In this document: piece after piece, positions 37,460 to 46,829 of the stretch | Position numbering within the stretch: position 1 is the first letter of the stretch | Layout: each line of letters starts with the position of its first letter | Assembly (NCBI RefSeq): GCF_000785535.1 | Contig: NZ_CP007595.1 | Span: forward strand, 4,300,439 to 4,364,438 | Direction: 5' to 3' | DNA length: 64,000 nucleotides | DNA from: Arthrobacter sp. PAMC 25486 | GTDB taxonomy: Bacteria; Actinomycetota; Actinomycetes; Actinomycetales; Micrococcaceae | The notes under the pieces: model-generated | What the model saw: only the letters and a program-made list of their open reading frames with translations | What the model was told of the DNA's origin: nothing | Databases searched by the model: none | Translations under genes and position numbers: made by a program

Positions 37460-38665
37460 TTGGAACTTACGGCAAACACGCCCCAGCAGTTGCGGCACAC
37501 CAACATGAACGCCATTTTGGGCGTCATGCGCCGCTCCGGAGCAGTGACCGGCACGGACCTTATCGAGGCCACGGGCCTGGCCCGGGCCACGGTGATAGCC
37601 GTCTGCGACGATTTGATCAAGGCGGGGTGGGTCCGCGAACTTCCTGCCCAAAAGATGACGGTCCAAAAGGGGCGCCCTGCGCGGGTTTTTGAATTTGATG
37701 CCCGGGCAGGCGTGGTTGTCGGGCTGGACTTTGGCGTTGCCAAGACCACTGCCCTCGTGGCCGACCTCCGAGGAACCATCCTGGCGAAGGCCACGGAGGG
37801 CCTGTCCGAATTCACGGCTCCGGATGACGAGCGTTTGGCCAGCATCGATACCGCCATCCGCACGGCGCTGGAAGCTGCCGGCGTGACGCCGGATTCGGTC
37901 CTTGTTGCGGGGGTGGGCATTGCGGCGCCCGTGGACCGTAAGGGCAACATTTCCCACGGGCAGGAATTCTGGGAACACCTCGACATTGGCGTCCCGGAGG
38001 ATTTGCACACCCGCTACGGTTGGCCCGTGCTCCTCGGCAATGACGCCAACCTGGCAGCCATGGCCGAACGCTGGATGGGCGTCGGCGCAGGATCCGACGA
38101 CTTGGCCGTCATGCTGGCCGGGGAACGCATCGGCTTTGGCCTGATGGATTCCGGACGCCTGCTGCACGGTGCCGCCGGGCGCACCGGTGAGGTCGGAAGC
38201 CTGCAACTGGTGGACGGAGTGGGCACACCTGATGGAATCGCCGTCTTGGCCCGCGACATGGCGGCGGCCGCCTGCCAGAAGGGGGCACCCAAGACAACAT
38301 TGACCGCCGTGGCTGGAAAAAATGGGGAGGGGATGACGGCGGAAGCGGTCTTTGCAGCTGCTGCCGGGGGAGACAAGGTGGCCCACAAAATACTTGACGA
38401 CATTGCCAGGCGGATGGCCCGTGTCATCGCCTGGACCGCAACCCTCGTGGATCCGGAACTGGTGGTCATCGGCGGCGCTGTCGCTGCGTCGTCGACGGTG
38501 TTACTGGACCCCCTGCAAGAGGAGCTGACACAGCTCATGCCCAACCCGCCGAGGGTTGCCGTCTCCACCCTCGGGGACGCCATCGTCACGCTCGGGGCAG
38601 TGCGGCTGGCGCTGGACTACGTCGAAAAGCACGCCCTGGACTTGCTGCAAGGCCGCTCGGACTAA
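37460..38665 (+). CDS. ROK-family (NagC/XylR-type) transcriptional regulator
   Basis: 401 aa. An N-terminal winged helix (TPQQLRHTNMNAIL then GTDLIEATGLARATVIAVCDDLI) precedes a ROK sugar-kinase-like domain with GLDFGVAKTTALVADL, GVGIAAPVD and VVIGGAV. The zinc-binding CxCGxxGC motif of many ROK proteins is missing; the region reads GAAGRTGEVGSLQL. The TTG at 37460 was chosen because AAGGGG lies six bases upstream; the ATG at 37424 has no binding site and falls in the promoter region. It diverges from the sugar operon and probably represses it until a sugar ligand binds. Confidence 0.9.
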   Translation: MELTANTPQQLRHTNMNAILGVMRRSGAVTGTDLIEATGLARATVIAVCDDLIKAGWVRELPAQKMTVQKGRPARVFEFDARAGVVVGLDFGVAKTTALVADLRGTILAKATEGLSEFTAPDDERLASIDTAIRTALEAAGVTPDSVLVAGVGIAAPVDRKGNISHGQEFWEHLDIGVPEDLHTRYGWPVLLGNDANLAAMAERWMGVGAGSDDLAVMLAGERIGFGLMDSGRLLHGAAGRTGEVGSLQLVDGVGTPDGIAVLARDMAAAACQKGAPKTTLTAVAGKNGEGMTAEAVFAAAAGGDKVAHKILDDIARRMARVIAWTATLVDPELVVIGGAVAASSTVLLDPLQEELTQLMPNPPRVAVSTLGDAIVTLGAVRLALDYVEKHALDLLQGRSD

Positions 38666-38703
38666 CCAATCAGGCTGTCAGCGCGCGGGCGTATTCTGGT
38701 GCC

Positions 38704-40053
38704 ATGGACGTGAACAACGGAAAGTTCAAGCCGCCCCCTGGAGTGACAATCAGCGGCGGCGAAACCCTGCCCTCGGCCTTTGACGTAACCGGGCTGGCAG
38801 TGTCCGCCATGGCCCGGGCAGCCGCTGCCGTGGCCCGACTGGCAGTGCACCACGGCGCCACTCCGCCCACCATTTCGCTGGAGCGGAACCTGGCCTCCCT
38901 GTGGTTCGGAATGTCGTTCACGCCGGTGGGGTGGGACCTGCCTCCGGCCTGGGACGCCATCGCCGGCGACTACCGCAGCGCCGACGGCTGGATCCGCCTC
39001 CACACCAATGCCCCGCACCACCGCGCGGCGGCCCTCAACGTGCTCGGGCTGGGAGCCGGCGCCAACCGCGAAACTGTTGCCTCCGCCGTCGAACTTTGGG
39101 CCGGGGAAGAACTGGAAGCCGCGGTGGTTGCGGCCAACGGATGTGCTGCACTGATGCGCTCGCAGGAGGAGTGGTGGGCGCATCCGCAGGGCCGGGCCGT
39201 GGCCGCGGAACCGCTGGTTGCGTGGGGTGCCCGGCGCCTGATGGACGACGGCGGCACTCACCGAAATTCCCGGCCCGCCAGTGCGCAGCGTCCGTTGGAA
39301 GGGGTGCGGGTGCTGGATTTGACCAGGGTGATTGCCGGACCCGTGGCCACACGCTTTCTGGCGATGTACGGTGCGGAGGTGCTGCGGATCGACCCTCCCG
39401 ATTGGGAGGAGCCGGCACTGGAGGCTGAAATGACTGTCGGTAAGCGCTGCGCCCGACTGGATCTGAAAACGTCGGAGGGCCTGGCCGCGCTGCACGAACT
39501 GCTGGCTGGGGCCGACATCTTCATTCACGGCTATCGTCCGGATGCACTTGACTGGCTGGGGCTGTCCGAGGCATGGCTGGCGGAGCATCATCCGCAGCTG
39601 GTCAATGTGGCGCTGGACGCCTACGGCTGGAGCGGGCCGTGGGCCAACCGGCGCGGCTTTGATTCGCTCGTGCAGATGAGCTGCGGCATAGCGCACGCCG
39701 GGATGGTCCACTTTGGCTCGGACCGCCCGCATCCGTTGCCGGTGCAGGCCCTGGATCACGCCACGGGGTACCTGTGTGCTGCCGCCGCGATCGAGGCGTG
39801 GTGCGAGCGCCTGCATGGATCGGTTCGAAATGCCCGGCTGTCGCTGGCCCGGACCGCGGTGGAGTTGCTACGGACGGGGCCGTCCGACCCTGGAGCACCG
39901 GCCCCTTCGCTTTCCCCGGCCTTGTTGGTTCCCGAGTCGACCCTCTGGGGTCCGGGGCTGCGACTGCCGCCGGCGGTGCAGATTTCCGGCCTTGATGCTG
40001 CCACCGATGTTCCAGCACTGGGAATCGGTTCGGCTCCTCCGGTGTGGGCTTGA
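38704..40053 (+). CDS. CaiB/BaiF-type (class III) CoA-transferase family protein
   Basis: 449 aa. The core motif LDLTRVIAGPVATRFLAMYGAEVLRIDPP (about residues 205-233) and ADIFIHGYRP, then GYGWSGPWANRRGFDSLVQ-like sequence, are those of class III CoA-transferases, which move CoA between carboxylic acids. The N-terminal 190 residues are a partial second copy of the fold, seen in a subgroup of the family. The Asp expected at the covalent site falls in the RGFDSLVQ region. It starts 38 bp after the ROK gene, but nothing links it to sugar use. The substrate is unknown. Confidence 0.82.
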   Translation: MDVNNGKFKPPPGVTISGGETLPSAFDVTGLAVSAMARAAAAVARLAVHHGATPPTISLERNLASLWFGMSFTPVGWDLPPAWDAIAGDYRSADGWIRLHTNAPHHRAAALNVLGLGAGANRETVASAVELWAGEELEAAVVAANGCAALMRSQEEWWAHPQGRAVAAEPLVAWGARRLMDDGGTHRNSRPASAQRPLEGVRVLDLTRVIAGPVATRFLAMYGAEVLRIDPPDWEEPALEAEMTVGKRCARLDLKTSEGLAALHELLAGADIFIHGYRPDALDWLGLSEAWLAEHHPQLVNVALDAYGWSGPWANRRGFDSLVQMSCGIAHAGMVHFGSDRPHPLPVQALDHATGYLCAAAAIEAWCERLHGSVRNARLSLARTAVELLRTGPSDPGAPAPSLSPALLVPESTLWGPGLRLPPAVQISGLDAATDVPALGIGSAPPVWA

Positions 40054-40076
40054 ACCGGATTGCCACAGCTGGGCCG

Positions 40077-40626
40077 CTATCCCGGCCAGCTGTGTTGGCG
40101 TAGTGCCTGCTTGAACATTTCAGCCACGTGGGTGTCGCCTCGGCGCATGTCGGCGCTGTACACCTTGATCTGCAGCCAGCCGCGGGCCGCGCTTCGGTTG
40201 TCCCGGTTCCGGTCATACAACTGTTTCTGTGTGGTCTTGTGGATTTCGCCTTCGTACTGGCCGCTGGTCTTGTAGTCCTCGCAGGGTCGTGGCGTGGCCG
40301 ACCACGTTTTTGCGCCGCGGTTGTGCAGCGCCTGCTGGCCGGGTCAGATGGATGGTCTTGATGTCATCGTCAAACCACGGCAGCGGCATCCCATGGAGTT
40401 GGGCCGCGGTAACGTGCGAGGCACAACTTTCACTGCATAACACGGTGTAGGGACGGACCCGATCGAGCAAACTTTGCTGTTGTCCGCGTGGCACCCGAAC
40501 CTCCCTGCTGGGCGTGGTTAAGCTCGAACCACGCAGATGACTGCGCGTGGCACCGGCTGCGCGTCCTTCCACCAAAGTAAAGGACCGCCGGGCCAGAACC
40601 TTGAACGTGCGTGGGCGGGTGACCAT
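40077..40626 (-). pseudogene. decayed DUF559-type protein (AbiEi-like N-terminus)
   Basis: The frame from 40626 gives an N-terminal region typical of a common actinobacterial family (FTLVEGRAAGATRSHLRG, REVRVPRG, CASHVTAAQLHGMPLP, VVGHATTLRG). After about 40270 a different frame carries the C-terminal nuclease-like end (QYEGEIHKTTQ, ending HSWPG at 40077). The middle of the family, including most of the DUF559 endonuclease-like core, is missing, so there is an internal deletion plus frame change. It is therefore not functional. It lies beside a cluster of short repeats, which may have promoted the deletion. Confidence 0.75.
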
Positions 40627-40640
40627 GAATCAAGTCTGAC

Positions 40641-41078
40641 TCAATCTTGCGCGAAGCGTTCGGAGTTATCCACAGGCCCGAAGCTGCCACCAGGTGCATC
40701 GGTGATTCGAAACTGCAGATCAGGCGATGCGCCGATGATTCCCGGGATCCAAACTGCAGATCAGGCGATAAATTCGGTGGAATCGTCGCCAGATCTGCAG
40801 TTTCGAACTCTGCGAGGCCAAGAAACCGCCAGATCTGCTGTCTCAATGTGCCGGACGCCGGAACCCGTAAGAAGAAAACGCATCAGCTGCTGTTTCAACG
40901 TCAGAAGTTCCATTTGCACCCGGTGCGGTTGGCCAGAAGACCGCCAGCTGCCAAAACCCGCCAGGGAATTTCCTTCGTGGCACCTCGGTGCGGAAGACTG
41001 GGGAGGCAAGGGCCGCCGTCGTGCTTTTGCTACAAAACCACACCAGTTCTGCAGACCAAGCAAGAGCCACACACCACG
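40641..41078. repeat. cluster of short CAGATCTGC-type repeats in a gene-free stretch
   Basis: No gene is seen here. Seven degenerate copies of a 17-22-bp motif around CTGCAGATC occur: direct at 40706-40727 and 40751-40768, inverted at 40786-40807 and 40826-40845, and weaker ones at 40879-40900, 40940-40956 and 41041-41057. Copies 1 and 3 are nearly exact reverse complements over 22 bases. It looks like a decayed dispersed repeat family, not a CRISPR array: spacing is uneven and copies invert. Confidence 0.75.
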
Positions 41079-41096
41079 CAAGGAAGCCGCCACCGC

Positions 41097-41594
41097 ATGA
41101 GCATTGCCGTTCGCACCATCACCGCAGCAGATTATGATGCCGTGTCCCGGATTACCGCCGACGCCTACCTCGGCGCGGGGTACTTTGATAGCGCCGAATA
41201 CCCGTACATGCAGAAGATCATGCGCGTGGGGGAGCGGGCTGCGGTGGCACCGGTGATTGTGGCCGAACGGGACGGGGTGGTCATTGGTTCGGCGACTCTG
41301 GCGGTGTTCGGCGACGAGTGGGCTGACATTGCCCTGCCCGACGAGCTGGAATTTCGGCTTCTGGTGGTTGACCCGGCGGTGCAGCGCAGCGGTGCGGGGC
41401 GAAAAATGGTGGAGTGGATCCTGGCGCATGCCCGGTCGCTCGAGGGCATCAACGCCGTCAGCCTCACCACGGGCGACGATTGGCACGGCGCCCACGCGCT
41501 CTACCGCAAGCTTGGGTTCACCCGCGCGCCGGAGAGGGACTGGCCCATCCCGGAAAACGGCAAGATGCTGCGCGTGTACCGCATGGTGCTGTAG
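41097..41594 (+). CDS. GNAT-family N-acetyltransferase
   Basis: 165 aa. The acetyl-CoA-binding core VVDPAVQRSGAGRKMVEWIL (about residues 85-105) with the R/Q-x-x-G-x-G/A pattern, and HALYRKLGFTRAPERDWP near the end, identify a GNAT acetyltransferase. AAGGAAG lies ten bases before the ATG at 41097. The acceptor (amino acid, small amine, antibiotic or protein) cannot be told. It stands alone between a repeat-rich stretch and the LssY_C gene. Confidence 0.88.
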   Translation: MSIAVRTITAADYDAVSRITADAYLGAGYFDSAEYPYMQKIMRVGERAAVAPVIVAERDGVVIGSATLAVFGDEWADIALPDELEFRLLVVDPAVQRSGAGRKMVEWILAHARSLEGINAVSLTTGDDWHGAHALYRKLGFTRAPERDWPIPENGKMLRVYRMVL

Positions 41595-41757
41595 GCGAAG
41601 CCGGGGCGGCCAGGCAGCCGCGGCGGCGGAGTTGGCCCGGCCTGCCGTGGGTGGCGGCCAAAGCGGCCAGCCGCGCCGGACCGTTCCAGTGCAACCGGCA
41701 CTATGATGGCCCCATGGGTTGCGAATCATGGAGAGCGCCACAGCAAGGAACCCGGCA

Positions 41758-43080
41758 ATGACGCCGGCGCCGGGGAGTCGCTGGCGGGCGCGGCGCCGGT
41801 CCGTCAACGCCTTGGTGGACAATCTGGCTTTTGCCTTCAGCGGGGCGGCGGCTGTTTGGCTGGCGTGGCTGGTGCTGTCGGAGGGCTTCTTCCGGGGCTG
41901 GTACCTCATTCCGTTCTTCGTCTTGTTCTGGCTGGTTCTGGCGTATTTGGTGCTGCCACGACTCCACCGGATCCTGACCTCCATCTACGTCCCCGACTAT
42001 TTCATTGGCCGGGCCCGGACCAGCGACGGGCTGCTGGGAGATCCCATCAACCTTGCCATCGTGGGTACCGAAGCCCAGCTGCATGAGGCGATGACGCGCT
42101 CCGGCTGGATTCGGGCAGACCCCATCACCCTGGCATCCAGTCGAAGAATCATCACCTCCACGATCTTTAGGCGAAGCTACGACGAGGCGCCGGTGAGCCC
42201 GCTGATGCTGTTCGGCCACCAGCAGGACCTGGCCTACCAACAGGAAGTCGCAGGCAACCCGGCCAAACGGCACCACGTCCGGTTCTGGCGCTGCCCGGAC
42301 GGTTGGCTGCTGCCGGGAGGGCACAAGACCGATTGGTTGGCGGCCGGAACCTTCGACCGGGCCGTGGGATTCTCACTCTTCACGCTCCAAATCACGCACA
42401 AGATCGCCCCCGACACAGATACCGAACGTGACCACATTGTGTCTACCTTGAAGGGCGGCCAGTCCGATATCAAGGTTCGGGTGATCGAGGACTTCTCCAG
42501 CGGCTACCACTCCCGCAACGGTGGCGGGGACTCGATAGAGACCGACGGCGACCTGCCGGTGGTCGATGTCAGGGGCGTCACCATTCCTGCCAACGGAAAC
42601 CCGCTTGGTCCCGACCTTGCTGCCAGGCGTGCCGCCAGGGCGAGTAGCCGCCCGGTTTCCACGTCCTTGGGCGTGGTTCTGATGCTCATCCGTGTTGTGG
42701 TGGGAGGCGTCTCGGTGGCCTTGATCATGTCGGACTGGGGGCGCATCGCGGCTGAAATCGACCCGGTCCTGCAGGACGCAGACCAAGCTGTCCTAAACAC
42801 ATTTCTCGGGGTGGTTGTTGCCGCGTCCGCCATTGGCATGGCCTGCTACCTGCTGCTGGCCATTCTCGTCTTCAGGGGAAGCAATTGGGCCAGAATCGCC
42901 ACCATGGGGTTCAGCGGCGTGCTGGTTGTCGTGTCCGGCATTGCCTTTGTCAGCGGTGAATCCACCACCTTGGCCGGCAACCTCTTCGGGCTGCCACTGG
43001 ACATCCTGGTGGTGTTGGCCCTGTCGGCCCGCAACTCACGGCTGTGGGCGCGCCGCCATCCTGCCAGCGGCATGTCATGA
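41758..43080 (+). CDS. LssY_C domain membrane protein
   Basis: 440 aa. Two N-terminal helices (about residues 20-70), a cytoplasmic or external domain of about 220 residues, then four C-terminal helices. The central domain resembles LssY_C (PTLASSRRI-like segment, VSPLMLFGHQQDLAYQQE, HHVRFW, WLAAGTFDRAVGFS), found at the end of some DedA/PAP2 membrane proteins; here it stands alone. Its function is unknown. The ATG at 41758 has AAGGAA seven bases upstream and is preferred over ATGs at 41719 and 41728. It precedes gatC and is separated from it by a small hairpin. Confidence 0.75.
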   Translation: MTPAPGSRWRARRRSVNALVDNLAFAFSGAAAVWLAWLVLSEGFFRGWYLIPFFVLFWLVLAYLVLPRLHRILTSIYVPDYFIGRARTSDGLLGDPINLAIVGTEAQLHEAMTRSGWIRADPITLASSRRIITSTIFRRSYDEAPVSPLMLFGHQQDLAYQQEVAGNPAKRHHVRFWRCPDGWLLPGGHKTDWLAAGTFDRAVGFSLFTLQITHKIAPDTDTERDHIVSTLKGGQSDIKVRVIEDFSSGYHSRNGGGDSIETDGDLPVVDVRGVTIPANGNPLGPDLAARRAARASSRPVSTSLGVVLMLIRVVVGGVSVALIMSDWGRIAAEIDPVLQDADQAVLNTFLGVVVAASAIGMACYLLLAILVFRGSNWARIATMGFSGVLVVVSGIAFVSGESTTLAGNLFGLPLDILVVLALSARNSRLWARRHPASGMS

Positions 43081-43102
43081 CATGACAGAGCTCATCCCAC
43101 GG

Positions 43103-43121
43103 CGGGAGAAGGCTCCCGTTT
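43103..43121 (+). terminator. short hairpin before gatC
   Basis: A 6-bp GC stem (43103-43108 with 43113-43118), a 4-base loop and three T follow the LssY_C stop. It is a weak terminator candidate separating that gene from gatCAB. Confidence 0.4.
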
Positions 43122-43173
43122 AAGGCGACTAAGCTAGTACCGACAACTTTTTCTTTTTTTGCAGGGGAGATCC

Positions 43174-43470
43174 ATGGCTGCGATCAACCGTGACGACGTG
43201 GCGCATCTGGCGCAACTCGCTCACATCGAGATGAACGATACGGAACTGGACCGCATGGCCACAGAGCTGGCAGTGATTGTGGATGCAGTCAAGAGCGTCA
43301 GCGAGGCTGCAGGGGCCGATGTGCCCGCCACCTCGCACCCGATTCCGCTGACGAATGTCATGCGCGAAGACGTCGTGGGCCACGTGCTCACCGTGGACCA
43401 GGCACTGTCCGGCGCCCCGGATTCCGCCGACGGCCGTTTTAAGGTTCCCGCGATTCTGGAGGAAAGCTAA
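43174..43470 (+). CDS. gatC: aspartyl/glutamyl-tRNA amidotransferase subunit C
   Basis: 98 aa. GatC stabilises the GatAB complex that converts Glu-tRNA(Gln) and Asp-tRNA(Asn) to the amidated forms in bacteria lacking the matching synthetase. The start VAHLAQLAHIEMNDTEL and the end DGRFKVPAILE are the family signatures. The ATG at 43174 follows GGGGAGA; a further upstream ATG at 43159 would place that site inside the gene. First gene of gatCAB, three bases before gatA. Confidence 0.95.
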   Translation: MAAINRDDVAHLAQLAHIEMNDTELDRMATELAVIVDAVKSVSEAAGADVPATSHPIPLTNVMREDVVGHVLTVDQALSGAPDSADGRFKVPAILEES

Positions 43471-43473
43471 TCC

Positions 43474-45023
<1,550 letters not shown>

Positions 45024-45024
<1 letters not shown>

Positions 45025-46532
45025 TGAGCGTTGACACCACTTTGAGCTTCGAAGAAGCCATGGAAAAGTACGAACCCGTTCTCGGGTTCGAGGTTCACGT
45101 TGAGCTGAACACCAAGACCAAGATGTTCTCCTCCGCCCCGAACGTGTTTGGCGACGAGCCCAACACGAACGTCAACGAAGTGTGCCTGGGCCTGCCCGGA
45201 GTACTGCCGGTGGTGAACAAAAAGGCTGTTGAGTCCTCGATCTTGATCGGTTTGGCACTGAACTGCAAGATCGCCCCGCACAGCACCTTTGCGCGCAAGC
45301 AGTACTTCTACCCGGACACTCCGAAGAACTTCCAGACCTCCCAGTACGATGCCCCCATCTGCTACGACGGCTGGATCGACATTGAGCTTGAGGACGGCAC
45401 CGTTTTCCATGTCGAGATCGAACGCGCCCACATGGAGGAGGACGCCGGAAAGCTGACCCACATGGGTGGCTCCACGGGCCGCATCCAAGGTGCCGACTAC
45501 TCATTGGTGGACTACAACCGTTCAGGTGTGCCGCTGGTGGAAATCGTCACGAAGACCATTGAGGGCGCCGGTTCACGGGCCCCCGAGCTGGCCAAGGCGT
45601 ATGTTGCGGCCATCCGTGAAATCGTGAAGAACCTGGGCGTTTCCGAGGCCAAGATGGAGCACGGCAACGTCCGTTGCGACGCCAACGTTTCCCTGCGCCC
45701 GCACGGCCAGGAGAAGCTCGGCACGCGTACCGAGACGAAGAACGTGAACTCGCTGCGCGCCGTCGAAAACGCCGTGAAGTTCGAGATTCAGCGTCACGCT
45801 GCCGTCCTGGACTCCGGTGTGCCGATCACGCAGGAAACACGCCACTGGCACGAGGACACCAAGTCCACCACCTCGGGCCGTCCCAAGTCTGATGCTGACG
45901 ATTACCGCTACTTCCCGGAACCGGATCTGGTGCCCATCGTCACCAGCGCCGCCTGGGTTGAGGAACTCCGCGCCACCTTGCCTGAGCCGCCCGCCGAGCG
46001 CCGCAAGCGCCTGCAGGCTGACTGGGGCTACACGGATCTCGAGTTCCGCGACGTGGTCAACGCCGGGCTCATGGACGAAATCGAGGAGACCGTTGCAGCC
46101 GGTGCCACCGCCGCAGCTGCCCGCAAGTGGTGGATGGGCGAGATCGCACGCCGTGCCAAGCTGGCCGACGTCGACCCCGCAGCATTGGGTGTCACACCCG
46201 CCGTCGTGGTGGAGATTGAGAAGCTCATCGCCTCGGGCGCCATCAATGACAAGCTGGCCCGCAAGGTGCTCGACGGCGTCCTTGAGGGAGAGGGTACGCC
46301 CACCGAGGTTGTGGCCAAGCGTGGCCTGGCCGTGGTCTCCGACGACGGTGCGCTGCAGACCGCGATCGACGAAGCCCTGGCGGCCCAGCCCGATGTTGCG
46401 GAGAAGATCCGCGGCGGCAAGGTCCAGGCTGTTGGCGCCATTGTTGGCGGCGTCATGAAGGTCACCCGCGGACAGGCCGACGCGGCCCGCGTGCGTGAGC
46501 TGATCCTGAAGACCCTGGGCGTGGAAGGCTAA
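45024..46532 (+). CDS. gatB: aspartyl/glutamyl-tRNA amidotransferase subunit B
   Basis: 502 aa. The kinase-like subunit that activates the Glu or Asp on the tRNA and receives ammonia from GatA. Family motifs [50 protein letters not shown] and [14 protein letters not shown] are all present, with the YqeY-like tail for tRNA binding at the end. Last gene of the operon, followed by a large palindrome. Confidence 0.97.
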
Positions 46533-46551
46533 TCCCCACCAGACACGCAAA

Positions 46552-46683
46552 CCAGTCCCGGGTTTCCACGGGCTCAACCACCCTCTATCGCCGAGATATG
46601 AGTTCGCGCCCCCTCGGAGGGGGCGCGAACTCATATCTCGGCGAAAATGGGTGCTGGTTGAGCCTGTTGAGACCCGGGACTGG
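46552..46683. repeat. 132-bp nested palindrome downstream of gatB
   Basis: The inner part is a perfect 28-bp inverted repeat (46588-46615 with 46617-46644) around a single base. Outside it, an imperfect outer pair (46552-46583 with about 46649-46683) matches over most of its length, including the ends CCAGTCCCGGGT and a GGCTCAACCA core. The whole can fold into one long stem. It may be a terminator for gatCAB or a member of a dispersed REP-like family. Confidence 0.92.
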
Positions 46684-46794
46684 TGTTTAAGGATCGCTTT
46701 TCGACGCTTGGACCGGGAACCGGCGCTCGGCCGCAATATGAGTGATTATGAATCGTAATAGGACTTTGCATTCACAAAAGTTCAAGCAAGGATG

Positions 46795-46814
46795 GAGTAT
46801 CACTGTCGATACTC
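46795..46814 (+). promoter_or_regulatory. hairpin or operator before the glycoside hydrolase gene
   Basis: A perfect 7-bp inverted repeat (46795-46801 with 46808-46814) sits just upstream of the GGAG binding site for the ATG at 46830. It could be a regulator site or an RNA stem affecting translation. The rest of 46684-46829 holds AT-rich sequence without a clear promoter pair. Confidence 0.35.
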
Positions 46815-46829
46815 TTGGAGCTGCTTCAC

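Noticed and set aside
40706..40900. Possible CRISPR array
   Set aside because: The repeats are degenerate, unevenly spaced and occur in both orientations, and there are no cas genes.
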